A stretch of 64,000 nucleotides of DNA from Lepidodermella squamata (taxonomy: Eukaryota > Gastrotricha): positions 2,790,001-2,854,000 of the forward strand of contig JBLDXI010000001.1 of the NCBI GenBank assembly GCA_047495785.1, written 5' to 3'. The translations under genes and the position numbers were made by a program. Positions 47,266 to 59,486 of this stretch are shown here, piece by piece (position 1 is the first letter of the stretch; each line of letters starts with the position of its first letter). The notes beneath the pieces were generated by a model, which was not told the DNA's origin, made no database searches, and worked only from the letters and a program-made list of their open reading frames with translations.

Positions 47266-50200
47266 ATGCGTGATAAACTTCTCGTTACGCTTGGCCTGTT
47301 TGCCACTGTTGCGCAAATCGTAGTCAGTCAAAACGCTTATGATAACCGGTTCGACGATGCGTTTTACGATTCGTCGGATGAAACGCCGCCGGATGCCATG
47401 TGGGAACATTTTCAAGCTGTGCCGACCCCCTTTACCCGAACTAGTCAGTTTCCTAACGATATTTTCTTCGTTGATAATGATTTTTCTCACAGCTCCCAGA
47501 GGTTCGAGCTTCACTTGTCCTAAGGACTCACTGCCATGCCCTAAATCTTATCCAAACCGGTGCATTTTAAAAGTAATTTCGCTCTTTAAATTTTTTTAAT
47601 CAGAATAAGTATTGCCTTTAATTTAAGGAATTTTTCTGTGACGGTGATGCGGATTGTCCTAATGGCGAAGATGAGGCGAATTGCGCAAGACCATCCGAGG
47701 CTGCCTGCGAATTGAAAACGCATAGGCTTTGTAGCACATTCATCACTCCGACGCGATGCATTCCGAATGAACTCTGGTGCGATGGTGATTTAGATTGCGA
47801 ATTCGGCGAGGACGAGAAAAATTGCACATTCCCATCTTCCGATTCAAAAAGTATGGAATTTGAATGGTGAATTCACGACGTGATCATTGAGATTTTACTT
47901 AGACATCGCAACCGTTTCGACTTCAAATCTGATATCTGTATCAATTTCTCTAAACAAAGCTAGAGTCGAACTTGAAGGGTCTTTCAATATCACATGCAAC
48001 GTTAGCGGTACAGGATTCACTCAGGTATTTACTGAAAGTCACATTTTCGAACTCATAAATCAACCTTTAATTTAGATTGAATGGGTTCATATCGATCATA
48101 ACCAGCACGTTTTAGCTGCTAATGCTGACCTTTACATCGATTCGCCTTATGTGAGGCTAAGTGCATCGCCCTTTCCGAAAAAGCTGCCAGCACCTGTATC
48201 CAAGTTCCTTTACACCTTGGCGTTCACGAACGCCTCTTACGAAGATGCTGGAATTTACGCATGCCGAGTCCATCAGTCCCTTAACGGAACTAATTCAACA
48301 TCGACCCAATTTGCGACCGTTCGCATGCCTGGAGCTCCCTCAGAGGTTCGGCATCATCATAACAGCGATGATTTCGAAACCAGCCCTGATGCACTGGTCC
48401 GGCCGAGAAGTAACGAAGCCTGCTGTCGGGCATACAACGTTACGCCGGCGTGCTTCACGAATCTCTGTAGAGCCACTAGCCCATCTGCCTGGAAGTTGTC
48501 CTCGATACAAAGCTGTTTACGCGAAGTAACCGCTGGGCTGAGTTGTCTTTCCGGGGGACGGTACAGCTTACCATGCTGTATTCGATCCGGAGTTTCGGCG
48601 AAGTGTCAACAGCTTTGCCAAAGTCAGCAAAACACTAAACCTCTTGACCACATGGCTCTTTCTCTCGAGTGCGTGCCTGAGTTCGACAAACTAGTCTCCT
48701 GCTACTCTGAAACCAACGCGAAAAGCGTCGACCCACCCGTGGGAGTATCCGCCAGGGCGATCGATAGCGGATCTATCGAAGTATCATGGCTCCCAGCGCC
48801 TAGCAAGGTTGGCCTTAATCACTTCCGTTACGCTGTTTACAAAGCGAAAGTCGACCCTAATGATAATAATTTACTGGACAACAATTACAGCCGGCAGAAT
48901 ACAACAGGAAGAACTTCTTACGTTGTTAGCAACGGGATGAGTCCATTAACACGATATGCCTTTTACGTGGTCGCGATCGATACGTCAACCGGTACCGTGA
49001 GTGAGCCATCAGCTATTGTCGAAGCGATAACCTACCCTTCTGCAAGTGATATTAAGGGAGACACTGACGGTGATAGAAGTATCGAAACTTGTTGCCAGGA
49101 CAACAAAGTTGACGTTGATTGTGCGACTACCTTTTGCACATTGAATTACACTGCAAACGCACTGCAGTCTGCTATCAATCATGGAATCAATTGCGACGGT
49201 CATATGAGTAAAATGTTGAGCTGCTTACCAGGTTATCGTAACCACACAGATTGCTGCCGACTACGACATGTCCCGCAAAATTGCCTCAAATTTTGCGTCG
49301 GAACCACGAGTGGCACAAGAACTGTGCCAGGAACTTCGTTGATTGACTCTGATTACGCTTGCCTTCCTTACCTGGGCATGATGGCGTCGTGTTTCGCCGA
49401 AAACCGAGGTAAATTACCGAACCCGCCTCAGTCCGTCAGTGCGGCAATTAAAATCACGCCAGCTCGATCTGCTCCCTCCTACTTCGCGCTGTTACCTTCG
49501 ATTTCGGCCGTAATCAGTTGGCAGCCTCCTGTTGCTTTACCTAAGCCTTCATCTCGGAGGAGCTCGCCGACTGATATTAAGCGTTACCGTTTGACTGTTA
49601 CTTCACCTGGGGTTTCCGGGCCATGGCTAGAGGTTTATGCGCCAGCATCTCAAACCTCTTACACATTGATGCAGCCATTTGTCAACATTCGTTTCGAGGA
49701 AATGTACATTGTTCGAGTTGCGGCTGAAAACGGTTATGGGATGAGTTTGGATGTCGCAACTGCCTTCACGACCCCTGACGCATCTTCAGCGCAGTCAGGT
49801 AGTGGGGCAAATACGGCACCTAGTATATCCAACGCGATGCGCAGCTGTTGCGCAGTGACTGGAGTTTCCGCTAGCTGCATGAATTATTGCACACCGACTA
49901 CTGTGAGGAATGTGGACTATCTCCGACCTAACGCTTTCGATCCGCAATGGGGATGCTTGCAAAATTACTGGCGGCAGTTTGCTCATTGTGCTTCATTGCA
50001 AACAGACGTGTCACCTTGCTGTTCAGTTAGTCTTCAAGAGCCATGTTTAGGTGTATGCAATGTAAGAATTTGAGTTTTGCGACTTTTTGGGTATTTGAAA
50101 CCATTTTTCAGATGACCAGCAGCTCAGATGATAATTTCAGGCCCGGCAACACTGAAAACCAAGTTTGCAGGCGCTACGTTTCCGAAATTTTCGCATGTGC

Positions 50201-53144
50201 TCGACAACAATGGAATTTGCCCAACATTAACGGTATTCGCCATTACGAGCTGATTTCAATGTTTTAAATGCAATTTTGCAGAGTTAATCGCGAAGCCACT
50301 GCCTCCAACTGACCTGACTGTTATGTCATTGTCGCTGATCGGAGATTCCATTCGGTTGAGTTGGCGAACCCCGAAAAGTGGCACGGCATTTGTTGGTTAC
50401 ATTATTGCCATCAGACTGGAGCAGAGCAATTCAGAACGAGAGGTAGGTTCGAATCCTTCTAATTGGTTGTCAAATTAAACTTATTTAATTACTAGATATC
50501 AGTACCTGCTACTTACACTGCTCTCAATCTAGAAGAGAAGCTGCAACCTTCAAAGACCTACTGGCTAAGGATGTATTCAGTTACTCATCACGGAGTTCGG
50601 AGTAATCCGTCGGTTAGCATAGGATTTAAGACCCCCAACGCGTGGAATGTACCAGGAGTTGCTTCGGACAGCATAGATTCCATCGATACGTGTTGCGCCG
50701 CAGTTTCAGTCAACTGCAAACCTTTTTGTTTGAACTTAACCTTGTACCACAATGCTACCGACTCTACGATGCTTTCGAAATGCCCGTCAGATGTCGTAGC
50801 CATCACACGGTGCAGTATTTTAGCACTTCAAAGCGTTGCAACATCCCTCGGGAAGTCGTCTGATGCAGCTAATATTACGAAGTGCTGTTCAGATGACAAG
50901 TTAAGCGCTAATAATTCGTGCTGTGTACCTGCGACGGCAAAATCTGACCTCAAGTCACCTCTTAGTCAATGCAATTCAGCTAAGGCTATTAAGACCATTC
51001 GTAACTGCGTCTGGGATGCATTGACCGCTCTCGGGCCATCGCCAGTTCGAGACTTGAGAATTTCAAACATTACGGCAAAACGAGCTGTTTTAACATGGCA
51101 AACTCCGCTTTACAACTCTGATAAAGTGGAGAAATATCGAATTAAATGCCTGACCTTGGTGAAGAACAATTCATCCCCGGAGGAGAGCGTTTATTATTAC
51201 GACACTGATTCTGTTGTAGTCGCCGACAGCCTTCAAGAAGTTGACAAATTCGAGGATACAACTGTCAGTGATGAGACCAGATTCATTCTGGACGAAGCTA
51301 GTGGATATCGCTTGAGACCTGGATCCCTCATCCGTTGCTCGGTCGGTGTCGACGGGCTGGCGGAGTCTTCGGATCAAACACTAGAGTTTCAGACCGAGAG
51401 GGAAGATTTCGACATCGAAGTGTCCCTGGACCGTGAAGATATGATCGAAGAGGGAGATACTGCTGTATTTACGTGTAGCACTGATCTGTACTACAAAAAT
51501 TTGACGTGGTGGTGGCGACCATTCGGCAGCCGTCCAGATTCTGAAACGATCATCCAGTCAGTATCTACAAACGCAACTACTTACAAGTTGACTAATGTCA
51601 AATCCGAGTCGGATTCTGGTATATACATTTGCAGAATTTATCCATTATTCGAGCCAACTGTTTACGTTAAGGCCTTCGCAAATCTTTACGTGAGGGCTCA
51701 GCCTAAAGCAGTTAGCAAGTCTGTGAATATATCATGCGACCCAGTTTGCAACAGATTGAATTGCTCATTCACTGGATACCCGTCATCCGTCACCTGGTCT
51801 CGAGTACTAACCTTCAAAAACGGATCTGACAAAATTGAAACTAATTACGCTCGAGAAGTTACAAAAGACTTGGTGTTTGATGGGCAGGTGACTATATCGG
51901 AGTTGGTCCCACTCTCTGTTGAATTCGGCGCCGCTTCGAAGGTAACCTACCGAGCGACAGCTACAAATTTCTTAGGAGCAGATTTTTGTGAGATTAACCT
52001 CTCCAAACCCACCCAGCCTGTTCCTGAAAACTGGCGTGAAGTTCCGTCTCTATGCTCACTCATCGATCAAACCACGTGTTGCTCAATCATCGAACCAGAT
52101 TGTCCCAATTTATGCACTTACGCCCATCGATGTGTTCAAGCCGTGCCCGTTCAGTGCCTTGCTGGTTTTCAACGCTGCGCCAAAGACAAAACTAAATACC
52201 CGAAATTGAAGTTACCGATTCTGACGAATACCTTCAACTTAACGACCTCCCCTGGCCAATCTATTTTCAACAATACTTTTACAACCCACGTAACATTCCA
52301 ATGGCTGAAGAACAGTCAACCTTCATATCCCTTCAAGGTAGAATACCTAATGTCTATAGATTCTGTTGAAGATCCGTTTTCGTCGGTGGTTCGGCCTATC
52401 GATGATAGTAACATCGAACTGCGAGTGCCCGATTCGGTTTACAATTTTACTTTCTATGCTGAGAATGAACTGGGAGAGAAGAGTGAGCACGTTGAGACGA
52501 GGATTGTCAAATCAATTAAACCGATTATTCCTCCGCCGTTCATCCTTGCCCAACGTCACCCGCCGAATAATATTCACGCATTCACTACAGTTCAAATAAT
52601 CTGGCTATGGCCTTTCTGCTTATCCAGCGGTTCCATGGCTTGCATGAGCGGTTTCGTCTTCTTGCGGCCAGTTTCGAACAAGAAGTCTGCAGATGGTTGG
52701 ATGGCAGAGGGTCCTTTTGAGGAATATGATTTCCAAACAATACCCGTCAGAGTTGTAACCGATCTTCATCAGGACAAAACTGTTATGATTATTGTTTGCG
52801 TCGGGGAAACCAAAAAAGATTGCGTGTTTTCGCAACCGATTTTCCTCGATCCACTCTCACCGGAAGTTATAGCAGAAGCGAAACAAAAGTTAGAGGCAGA
52901 AGCTAATTCCTCGTCCTCGTCGTCATCCTCCGTCAGAGTCGGTCTTTCGGTGTTTTTCTCTTTAGTAGCTGTCGTCGCTATCGTAGTTATCGGTTACTTC
53001 TATGGCCGAAGGATAACAACTTTTGTTTCTTCATACTTCAGCCGGCGGTTCGTTTTCTATCAGCGCGCTGGGCGGAGTGAACACGATCGGAATGCCATTA
53101 TATTTGACGATGTCATGAACAACGATGGAGTTGAACTTGATTAA
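47266..53144 (+). CDS. IGDB-like receptor: LDLa, Ig, fibronectin III and DB modules (1,839 residues)
   Basis: A large single-pass surface protein resembling the nematode Ig-like and fibronectin III protein family with DB modules. Exons are 47266-47443, 47493-47572, 47628-47850, 47903-48024, 48076-50061, 50112-50232, 50282-50442 and 50496-53144; phase agrees throughout. A signal peptide (LLVTLGLFATVAQIVVSQ) is followed by two LDLa domains (about 66-150, each with six Cys and DGDxDC..GEDE), an Ig domain (165-285), and then DB modules with paired cysteines (ACCRAY, SLPCC, TDCC, SCCAV, SPCC, DTCC, TTCC) alternating with fibronectin III domains to about residue 1255. Two Ig domains (1265-1465), another short DB unit and fibronectin III sequence follow. 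A poly-Ser stretch leads to the membrane helix near 1770 (LSVFFSLVAVVAIVVIGYFY). The cytoplasmic tail is short. Many Asn-X-Ser/Thr sites fit an extracellular location. A role in adhesion or cuticle/epidermis contact is only a guess. Confidence 0.85.
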
Positions 53145-53683
53145 TATGAAAGTCACGCCTCTTCTTGCACAACGAATGTATGGCATTCTATTATCCTAGT
53201 TTTGAGAGAAATGAAGCTAAAAATAGTTTGCTTTTCAGAAAAGCGATATGATATTATCTCCTTAAAAATCGATGTTACGCTTTATTTTTCTAAAAAATGT
53301 CAGGCGTGAGTTAATTTTGAAACACAGCGCTTTCTTGAATATTGTCCAGAACAAGTTGGAATAAAAATCGAAAATGTTTGCCTTTGTGAATTTTACACGC
53401 TGGAGCTTGACAGCTGCAGACTTATTAATTTTGAACTTCTTCTCTGTCAAGCTGAGCTTTGTACCTTCTGCTGATATCGGGAACCCGTTGTTCGAATCCA
53501 GGGCAAAGACATGCGCACTTCGAAATTCAATTAGAATGAGGCTAACATGTGATGACAAGGTTAATTCTTTAACATCAAAACTCTTCCCATCGAAAAGTGA
53601 AAAACACGATTGCACCGCGCTGACTTTTTAGTACGGACCTTGTTTCTTGCAAAAAACAAACCCTTGCAACTTTTATCTTGAAC
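53145..53683. other. Spacer between IGDB-like gene and first OATP gene
   Basis: A 539-bp region with the 3'UTR of the IGDB-like gene and the upstream region of the first OATP gene. Short open frames on both strands have no recognised domain. Confidence 0.5.
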
Positions 53684-56074
53684 ATGCAAGGAATAAACGA
53701 TCTTAGCCCACCTGAGAACCACTTCGCGCAGCAAAATGCTGTGGCAAACTCTGATACGGCCACGCAGCGTAAGCCTAGATGTGGTTGGTGCTGCTGGAGA
53801 CCCCAATTCTTACAATGCGCCTACCGCTGGCAACTTGGACTCGTACTCATGAGCTGTTTCGGACTTCTGAGGGGCTTTGTGGGACACGGGATATCCGGCG
53901 TGAATACATCAACCATCGAACGCCGTTTTCAGTTGACTAGCGTTGAAGCTGGATGGTTTTCGTCTGTTCAAGAGCTCAGCGCCGCAGCTAGCACGATTGT
54001 CTTCTCGTACCTAGCAGACCGCTCCCACAAACCGCGATGGCTTACTCTATCATCATCACTCTTCGCAATAGGCTGTCTAGTGATATCGTTGCCACATTTT
54101 CTAGCCGAGCCGTATGACGGGAATAATCGCGGCAAAGCTAGTCTATGCGGAGCAGCTCGCGCTAACAGCACCGAGGAACATGGATGTGACGGGGTACCTC
54201 TCGCTTCATGGTACAGGTTTCTTTTGGCTGGCAATGCCATCATCGGTGTAGGTAGGTTGGCTTCTAACTTCTAGTCACCTGATAGAAACGTGCGTTTCAT
54301 TCAGGAATTGGATTAATTTTCACGGCCGGTCTGTCTTTTGTCGATGACTTCTCGACAAAAGCATCTTCATCCTCCAACATCGGCATTGTGTTCTTTAGCA
54401 CGGCAGTCGGCGCAGCAGCAGGTTTCGGTGGCGGTTCCAGAATTTTGCAGCTCGATGTAAATTTCAATCGACCAGATTGGCCGCAGTTTGCAGGGAACAA
54501 GGACTTCAACCCTAATTACATCGGAGCTTGGTGGCTCGGTTACTTGATAGGAGCAGCAGGTTTTGCAGCGGTTGCTTTTGGATTCTCATGCTTCGACTAC
54601 GAACTGCCTGAAACTGCCCAGCTGCGTCTACAGAAACCTCCCGAAACCCACAAGAGTGACTTCCAAATTTCTGAGGATTTTTCTAATCTACCTAAATTTG
54701 TGCAATACTTGGTCAAGTACTTGATATCACTTTTCAGGCTAGTCACGAACCCGGTAAGCTTCGAAGCAACGATTTCTCCCATTCGGATAATGTTATCATA
54801 TGTTGCAGGTGTTAATCTTTGTGACAATTTGTGGCATCACTCACAGTTTGATGGCTGATGGAACGACGCCGTTTTTTGTGAAAATCATCAGAACTCAATT
54901 CGTCATAAACGAAGCTAAGGCTGGGCTTGCAGTTGCCGTGGTTATTGTTCTAGCCATCGGAAGTGGTACACTTCTAAGTGGACTCGTTTTAAAAAGAGCC
55001 AATTTGAGTCTGCGTGGACTAATTTCTCTAGTTCTGCTCTTCATTACCCTCGCAACCTTCGCAGGTTTTGGTTATCTGCTGCACTGTCCTCAGGAAAAAA
55101 TCGTAGGAATAACAGTCAAGCAAACTTCTTTCGACTACTTTGACCAGATACCAACGTACGACCCGAAAAACTTGATTCATTCGTGCAACGCTCGATGCGG
55201 ATGCGATGCAGATCATTATCAACCGATCTGCCATCCTAAACTAGGTATTCAGTATTTCTCCCCATGCCATGGGGGTTGCCGGTTGGAGAGTAGTACGGTA
55301 GCCCAGGGCTATAACATTTCCATCTACCTTAACTGCGACTGCTTGATACCTATCTTCTTCAATCAGCAAAATATGACCTCGGCTCAGCAAATAATGTTCA
55401 TGCAGGCGATCTCTCAGCCCCCAGCCCTGTCCCCGAATGCTTCGGCGGCATACTCAGGAAACGACAGTAACATTAACCTCCAACTTCAAGCCGCGGCTAA
55501 GCTCCGCGTTGATTATCGGAAGTTCACAATCGATAACGTGATGGCTAATGGAGCGTGTGACACTTCTTGTCTAACTTTCTACGCTTCAATGGTCCTCGTT
55601 TTTCTCATCCTATTTTGCGGCTACTTCACGGTTGTCCCTCTATCTAACATCGTCATGCGATGCGTTGATGAGCAAGATCGAACTTTTGCTTTGGCTTTCT
55701 ACAACTGCGTGGAGAGATTTGTTGGGTCTATTCCCGGGCCGATAATGGTTGGTGCAATTATAGATCGTGTCTGCCTGCTTCGAGATCCGGACCGCTGCGG
55801 CGATATCGGCGCCTGTGTTTCCTATGATTCCGAAGAACTTGCGCGATGGCTGGTTGGGATATTTGTGGGCCTTCACGTCATTGCAATTATTTGCTACATC
55901 ATCGCGTTGTTCTTGTACAAAGCTCCGAATGGGGAAACTATGATGGATTTTGTTATGAGACGCGGGAAAGCGCCAAATTCGCTGCAGGCTCCGGAAAATT
56001 CTGGCTGTCATGACAATGACAGCGCAACGAGACACGCAGGTGGGAAAGTTGAGCCAATGTCTCAAGGAAATTGA
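53684..56074 (+). CDS. Organic anion transporter polypeptide (SLCO/OATP) copy 1, 760 residues
   Basis: A 12-helix plasma-membrane carrier for amphipathic organic anions (steroid conjugates, thyroid hormone and the like in known members). Exons are 53684-54251, 54305-54753 and 54809-56074. The start is the ATG two codons after a TTG that extends the open frame. The N-terminal block CGWCCWRP precedes helix 1. The superfamily signature around GAWWLGY lies between helices 5 and 6. The large loop 9-10 has the Kazal-like cysteine set (CNARCGCDADHYQPICHP ... PCHGGC). The helix 11-12 part has PLSNIVMRCVDEQDR, FVGSIPGPIMVGA and a PNGET tail motif. Length is typical. It is very similar to the next gene, which lacks the 55-base second intron. 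The substrate cannot be predicted. Confidence 0.93.
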
Positions 56075-56643
56075 ACCATAGAGATGTCTAATTTGTGGTA
56101 TAATCATGAGAATGCTGTAAGAAATCAGCTTATGGTTAGGTCCGATTTTCGAGTTAAACGAAAGCTAGTTTTATTCTGCTGTTTACAGCCATATTTTTTG
56201 GTTGCGTTCTGATCCGTAGTTTTGACATGTATTTTTCCACTTGTTTGTTGAGTGGCGTCCTTCATAGTTATGGCATTCAATTTGTGTTACAATTCATTCA
56301 TTCTCATGTATGCTGAAATGAAAACGGCAAATCCAATTCCTATGTGTGACACCGCACACTATGTCAAATAAAACACACACGCGATTATATGAACAGGAAA
56401 AAACCCGCTACTGAGTATGCAAGCTGGGCCTGGATAGGCGTAATCATAACGCCAGCAAAGAACTCGACTCTTACTGTTTAGCAGGCGCATTTTTTGCTCA
56501 GTTCATGTGAATTATGAAGGCAGTAAATATGCGTAGGCCTTACAAGGAATAGTAATCGAGGGTGATATCTTTTTCTATGCCTAATATTTACTGAATAACT
56601 TTTTAAAAGTCTCTGCTGTTTACAGTAAGATTAACTTGAATTT
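56075..56643. other. Spacer between OATP copies 1 and 2
   Basis: A 569-bp region with the copy 1 3'UTR (AATAAA near 56367) and upstream sequence of copy 2. CTGCTGTTTACAG lies 23 bases before the copy 2 ATG and would be a good splice acceptor, either for a 5'UTR intron or for trans-splicing. Confidence 0.45.
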
Positions 56644-59047
56644 ATGATGGCTAATAGGGAAGGACACGCAAGCTTTCACGTGTCCCCATCCGATACAGCC
56701 TTGGTCGAGACTAAGCCAGGAATCAGTCATCATGTCCCAGATGCACTGGAACGGCAGAGGCCGCCCCGGTGCGGCTGGTGCTGCTGGAGGCCTGATTGTT
56801 TACAGATTGGCTACAAGTGGCAGTTAGGGCTGGCCGTACTGTGCTGCTTCTCCTTTTTAAGGGGGTTCATCATCAACGGAATCTCCCCGGTCAACACATC
56901 CAGCCTTGAACGCCGATTCCAACTTACTAGCGTTGAAATTGGATGGTTCGCCGCAGTTCAAGAGCTAACTGCCGCCACGAGCTCGATACTGTTCGCTTAT
57001 CTAGCCGATCGGGCGCATAAACCAAGATTGCTGATGATTTCAGCTGCTCTTTTTGCAATCGGGTGTTTTATAATGTCGCTGCCTCACTATATTGCTGAGC
57101 CATATGACGGAAACAATCTTGGCGGTTCACAGCTATGTGATGCACCAAGGCTTCAAGGAAACGTCTCCTCTTTGCATTCTAAGAAGCATTTATGCGAAGG
57201 GATGAAGGTATCATCTTGGCTAAATGTCCTTCTAGCAGGAAACGCCATAACTGGATTAGGTAAACTCCTAACCCAAAAAACTGCATGTAATTTGAGTTGC
57301 ATATACTTCTTCAGGGGCTGGAATCATCTTCAATGTCGGAATGGCATTTATCGACGATTTCTCTACAAAAGCGTCATCCTCATTCCACATCGGAATCATG
57401 CTTATGTTTGTGTCTTTTGGTGCCGCATGTGGCTTTGGCGGTGGATCTGGCATGCTGCAACTCGATGTGAACTTCAACCGCCCTGACTGGCCTCAATTCA
57501 AAGGCAGCAAAGACTTCAATCCGAACTTTGTCGGCGCGTGGTGGCTAGGCTACGCAATCGCATCAGGTTGCTTCGCGGCAATCGCGTTCGGTTTCTCGTG
57601 CTTCGATTACGAAATGCCTGAAACTGCACAGCTACGTCTGCAAAAAACCGCTGAGACTCACAAATCAACGATTAAGTTTGCTGAGGACATTTCAGACAAA
57701 CCGAAGATTTTTCAGATTCTGCTTAATTTCCTAAAATCAGTGGTAAGGCTCGTCACGAATCCTGTTCTGATTTGCATGACCATTGCTGCAGTAACTCATG
57801 GCTTGATGGCCGATGGGTTAGCTCCGTTCCTCGTAAAGATCCTACGAACTCAATACGTCATTAATGAAGCTAAAGCTGGTCTTGCGATGGCTGTTTTGAT
57901 CTGCTTGTCTATTGCAAGTGCGTCATTTCTCAGTGGTTTCATCATTAAAAGAGCTCAGTTCACCCTGCGAGGATTGATATTGCTGGTCCTTACCATGTTC
58001 GTCATCGCACTTTGCCTGGGCTTCGGGTTCTTCATTCATTGCCCCCTCGAAAAGATAACTGGTGTGACGGCAAATTATGGCAAATTCGATTACTACGACC
58101 CCACCCCACAATTCGACAAGAAAAACCTAAAAGCGACATGTAATGCCCGTTGTGGCTGTAATGATGACGCCTACCACCCTGTGTGCCATCCATTTTTGGG
58201 TCTCCAGTTCTTTTCCCCATGCCACGGTGGTTGCAAGATGGAAACAAGCGTTTTAGTCCAGGGGAGGAACATCTCAATTTACGCTAATTGCGACTGCTTG
58301 GTTCCGCTGTTTTTCGAACGGCAGAATTTAACTTCAGACCAACAAACCATGTTCATGCAGGCTCTGGCTCAACAAGCGTCGCCTAATAACGCAAACGCTT
58401 CTCGCCCAATGCCTGGAATGATCCCTCCTAATATGTTGCAACAAATGCAAGCGATGGCGAGAATGAGAGAGGCGTATATGAACTTCTCGAAGGAAAACAT
58501 CTTGGCAACAGGTTCTTGTGATACGTCCTGTCCCGGTTTTTACGGCGCGATGGTAATCATATTCTTCATCCTCTTCTGCGGCTACTTTTGCATGGTCCCC
58601 ATTGCTAACATCGTTATGCGATGTGTAGAGGAACAAGATAAAACTTTCGCACTGGCCTTTTACCACGCGATTGAGCGATTTCTAGGCTCAATACCTGGGC
58701 CAATTATGGTTGGTGGTATCGTCGATCGGGTTTGCTTGATCCGTGAGCCAGATGGCTGTGGCAATGAAGGCGCGTGTTCCGCGCATAACTCGTCTGAATT
58801 ATCACGCTGGTTGGTTGGAGTTTTTGTTGGTCTTCATGCTGTGGCAATAACATGCTACATTCTCGCATTCTGTCTTTACAAAAATCCGAATGGTGAAACG
58901 ATAAGAGATTTCTTCAAACGCGGCAAAAAGCCTATGCGTAAAGTTGACTCTCAGGACTCTGAAACCTATGACAATCCGGCTTATCATTCGGTTAATGATG
59001 CCAGCTCTTCCTCAGTCTCTGAAACTGATCCAAGTTCAAAGCGATGA
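56644..59047 (+). CDS. Organic anion transporter polypeptide (SLCO/OATP) copy 2, 782 residues
   Basis: Tandem paralogue of copy 1. Exons are 56644-57259 and 57315-59047. The N-terminal CGWCCWRP block, the VNTSSLERRFQL region, the GAWWLGY signature, the loop 9-10 Kazal-like cysteines (CNARCGCNDDAYHPVCHP, PCHGGC) and FLGSIPGPIMVGG are all present. The first intron sits at the same place as in copies 1 and 3-type genes, after the Gly of a GLG/GVG turn; the second intron of copy 1 is absent. The C-terminus is hydrophilic and Ser-rich and ends without a clear PDZ motif. Two adjacent ATGs occur and the first is used here. Membrane transport of organic anions is inferred from the family. Confidence 0.93.
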
Positions 59048-59486
59048 GCTTCCCATAATTTTATTGAAATATTCATTTTTTGAGTAAAAATTGTTCAACC
59101 TGAAAGACACGGCTGCTTTCAGCTGTACAAATATTTACCGGGTACAAAAAAACGAAAGCACGAGTGTCAACAATGAACCGTAATCAGAGTAACACTACTT
59201 CTTCTAGAGCGTGATACACAATGGCCGCGCTGCATAGTACACGCATTGAGTTGATTGAAGGAAAATGTAATGCCTACTATGGCTTGAGGCTTGACTATAC
59301 GCTTAGGCGAAGGCGTAAAGAAGTATGGGAGATGTGCATTAATATAAAAGGAAGGAAAAGGAATTGTGCATATTCGCAGTTTTCAAGAGATAGTCACTGA
59401 TACCCTCAGGATCATTCCATCTCAGCTCGACAGATTGAGCGTGGGATCTTCCTTAGAAAAGTCATAATCTTCTGAAATCAACTGCA
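59048..59486. other. Spacer between OATP copies 2 and 3
   Basis: A 439-bp region with no supported gene. It must contain the end of copy 2 and the promoter or trans-splice site of copy 3. Confidence 0.45.

Noticed and set aside
50443-50460. GGTTCGAATCC, a perfect B box
   Set aside because: It sits in a 53-base intron of the IGDB-like gene, with coding sequence where the rest of a tRNA would be and no pairing acceptor arm.
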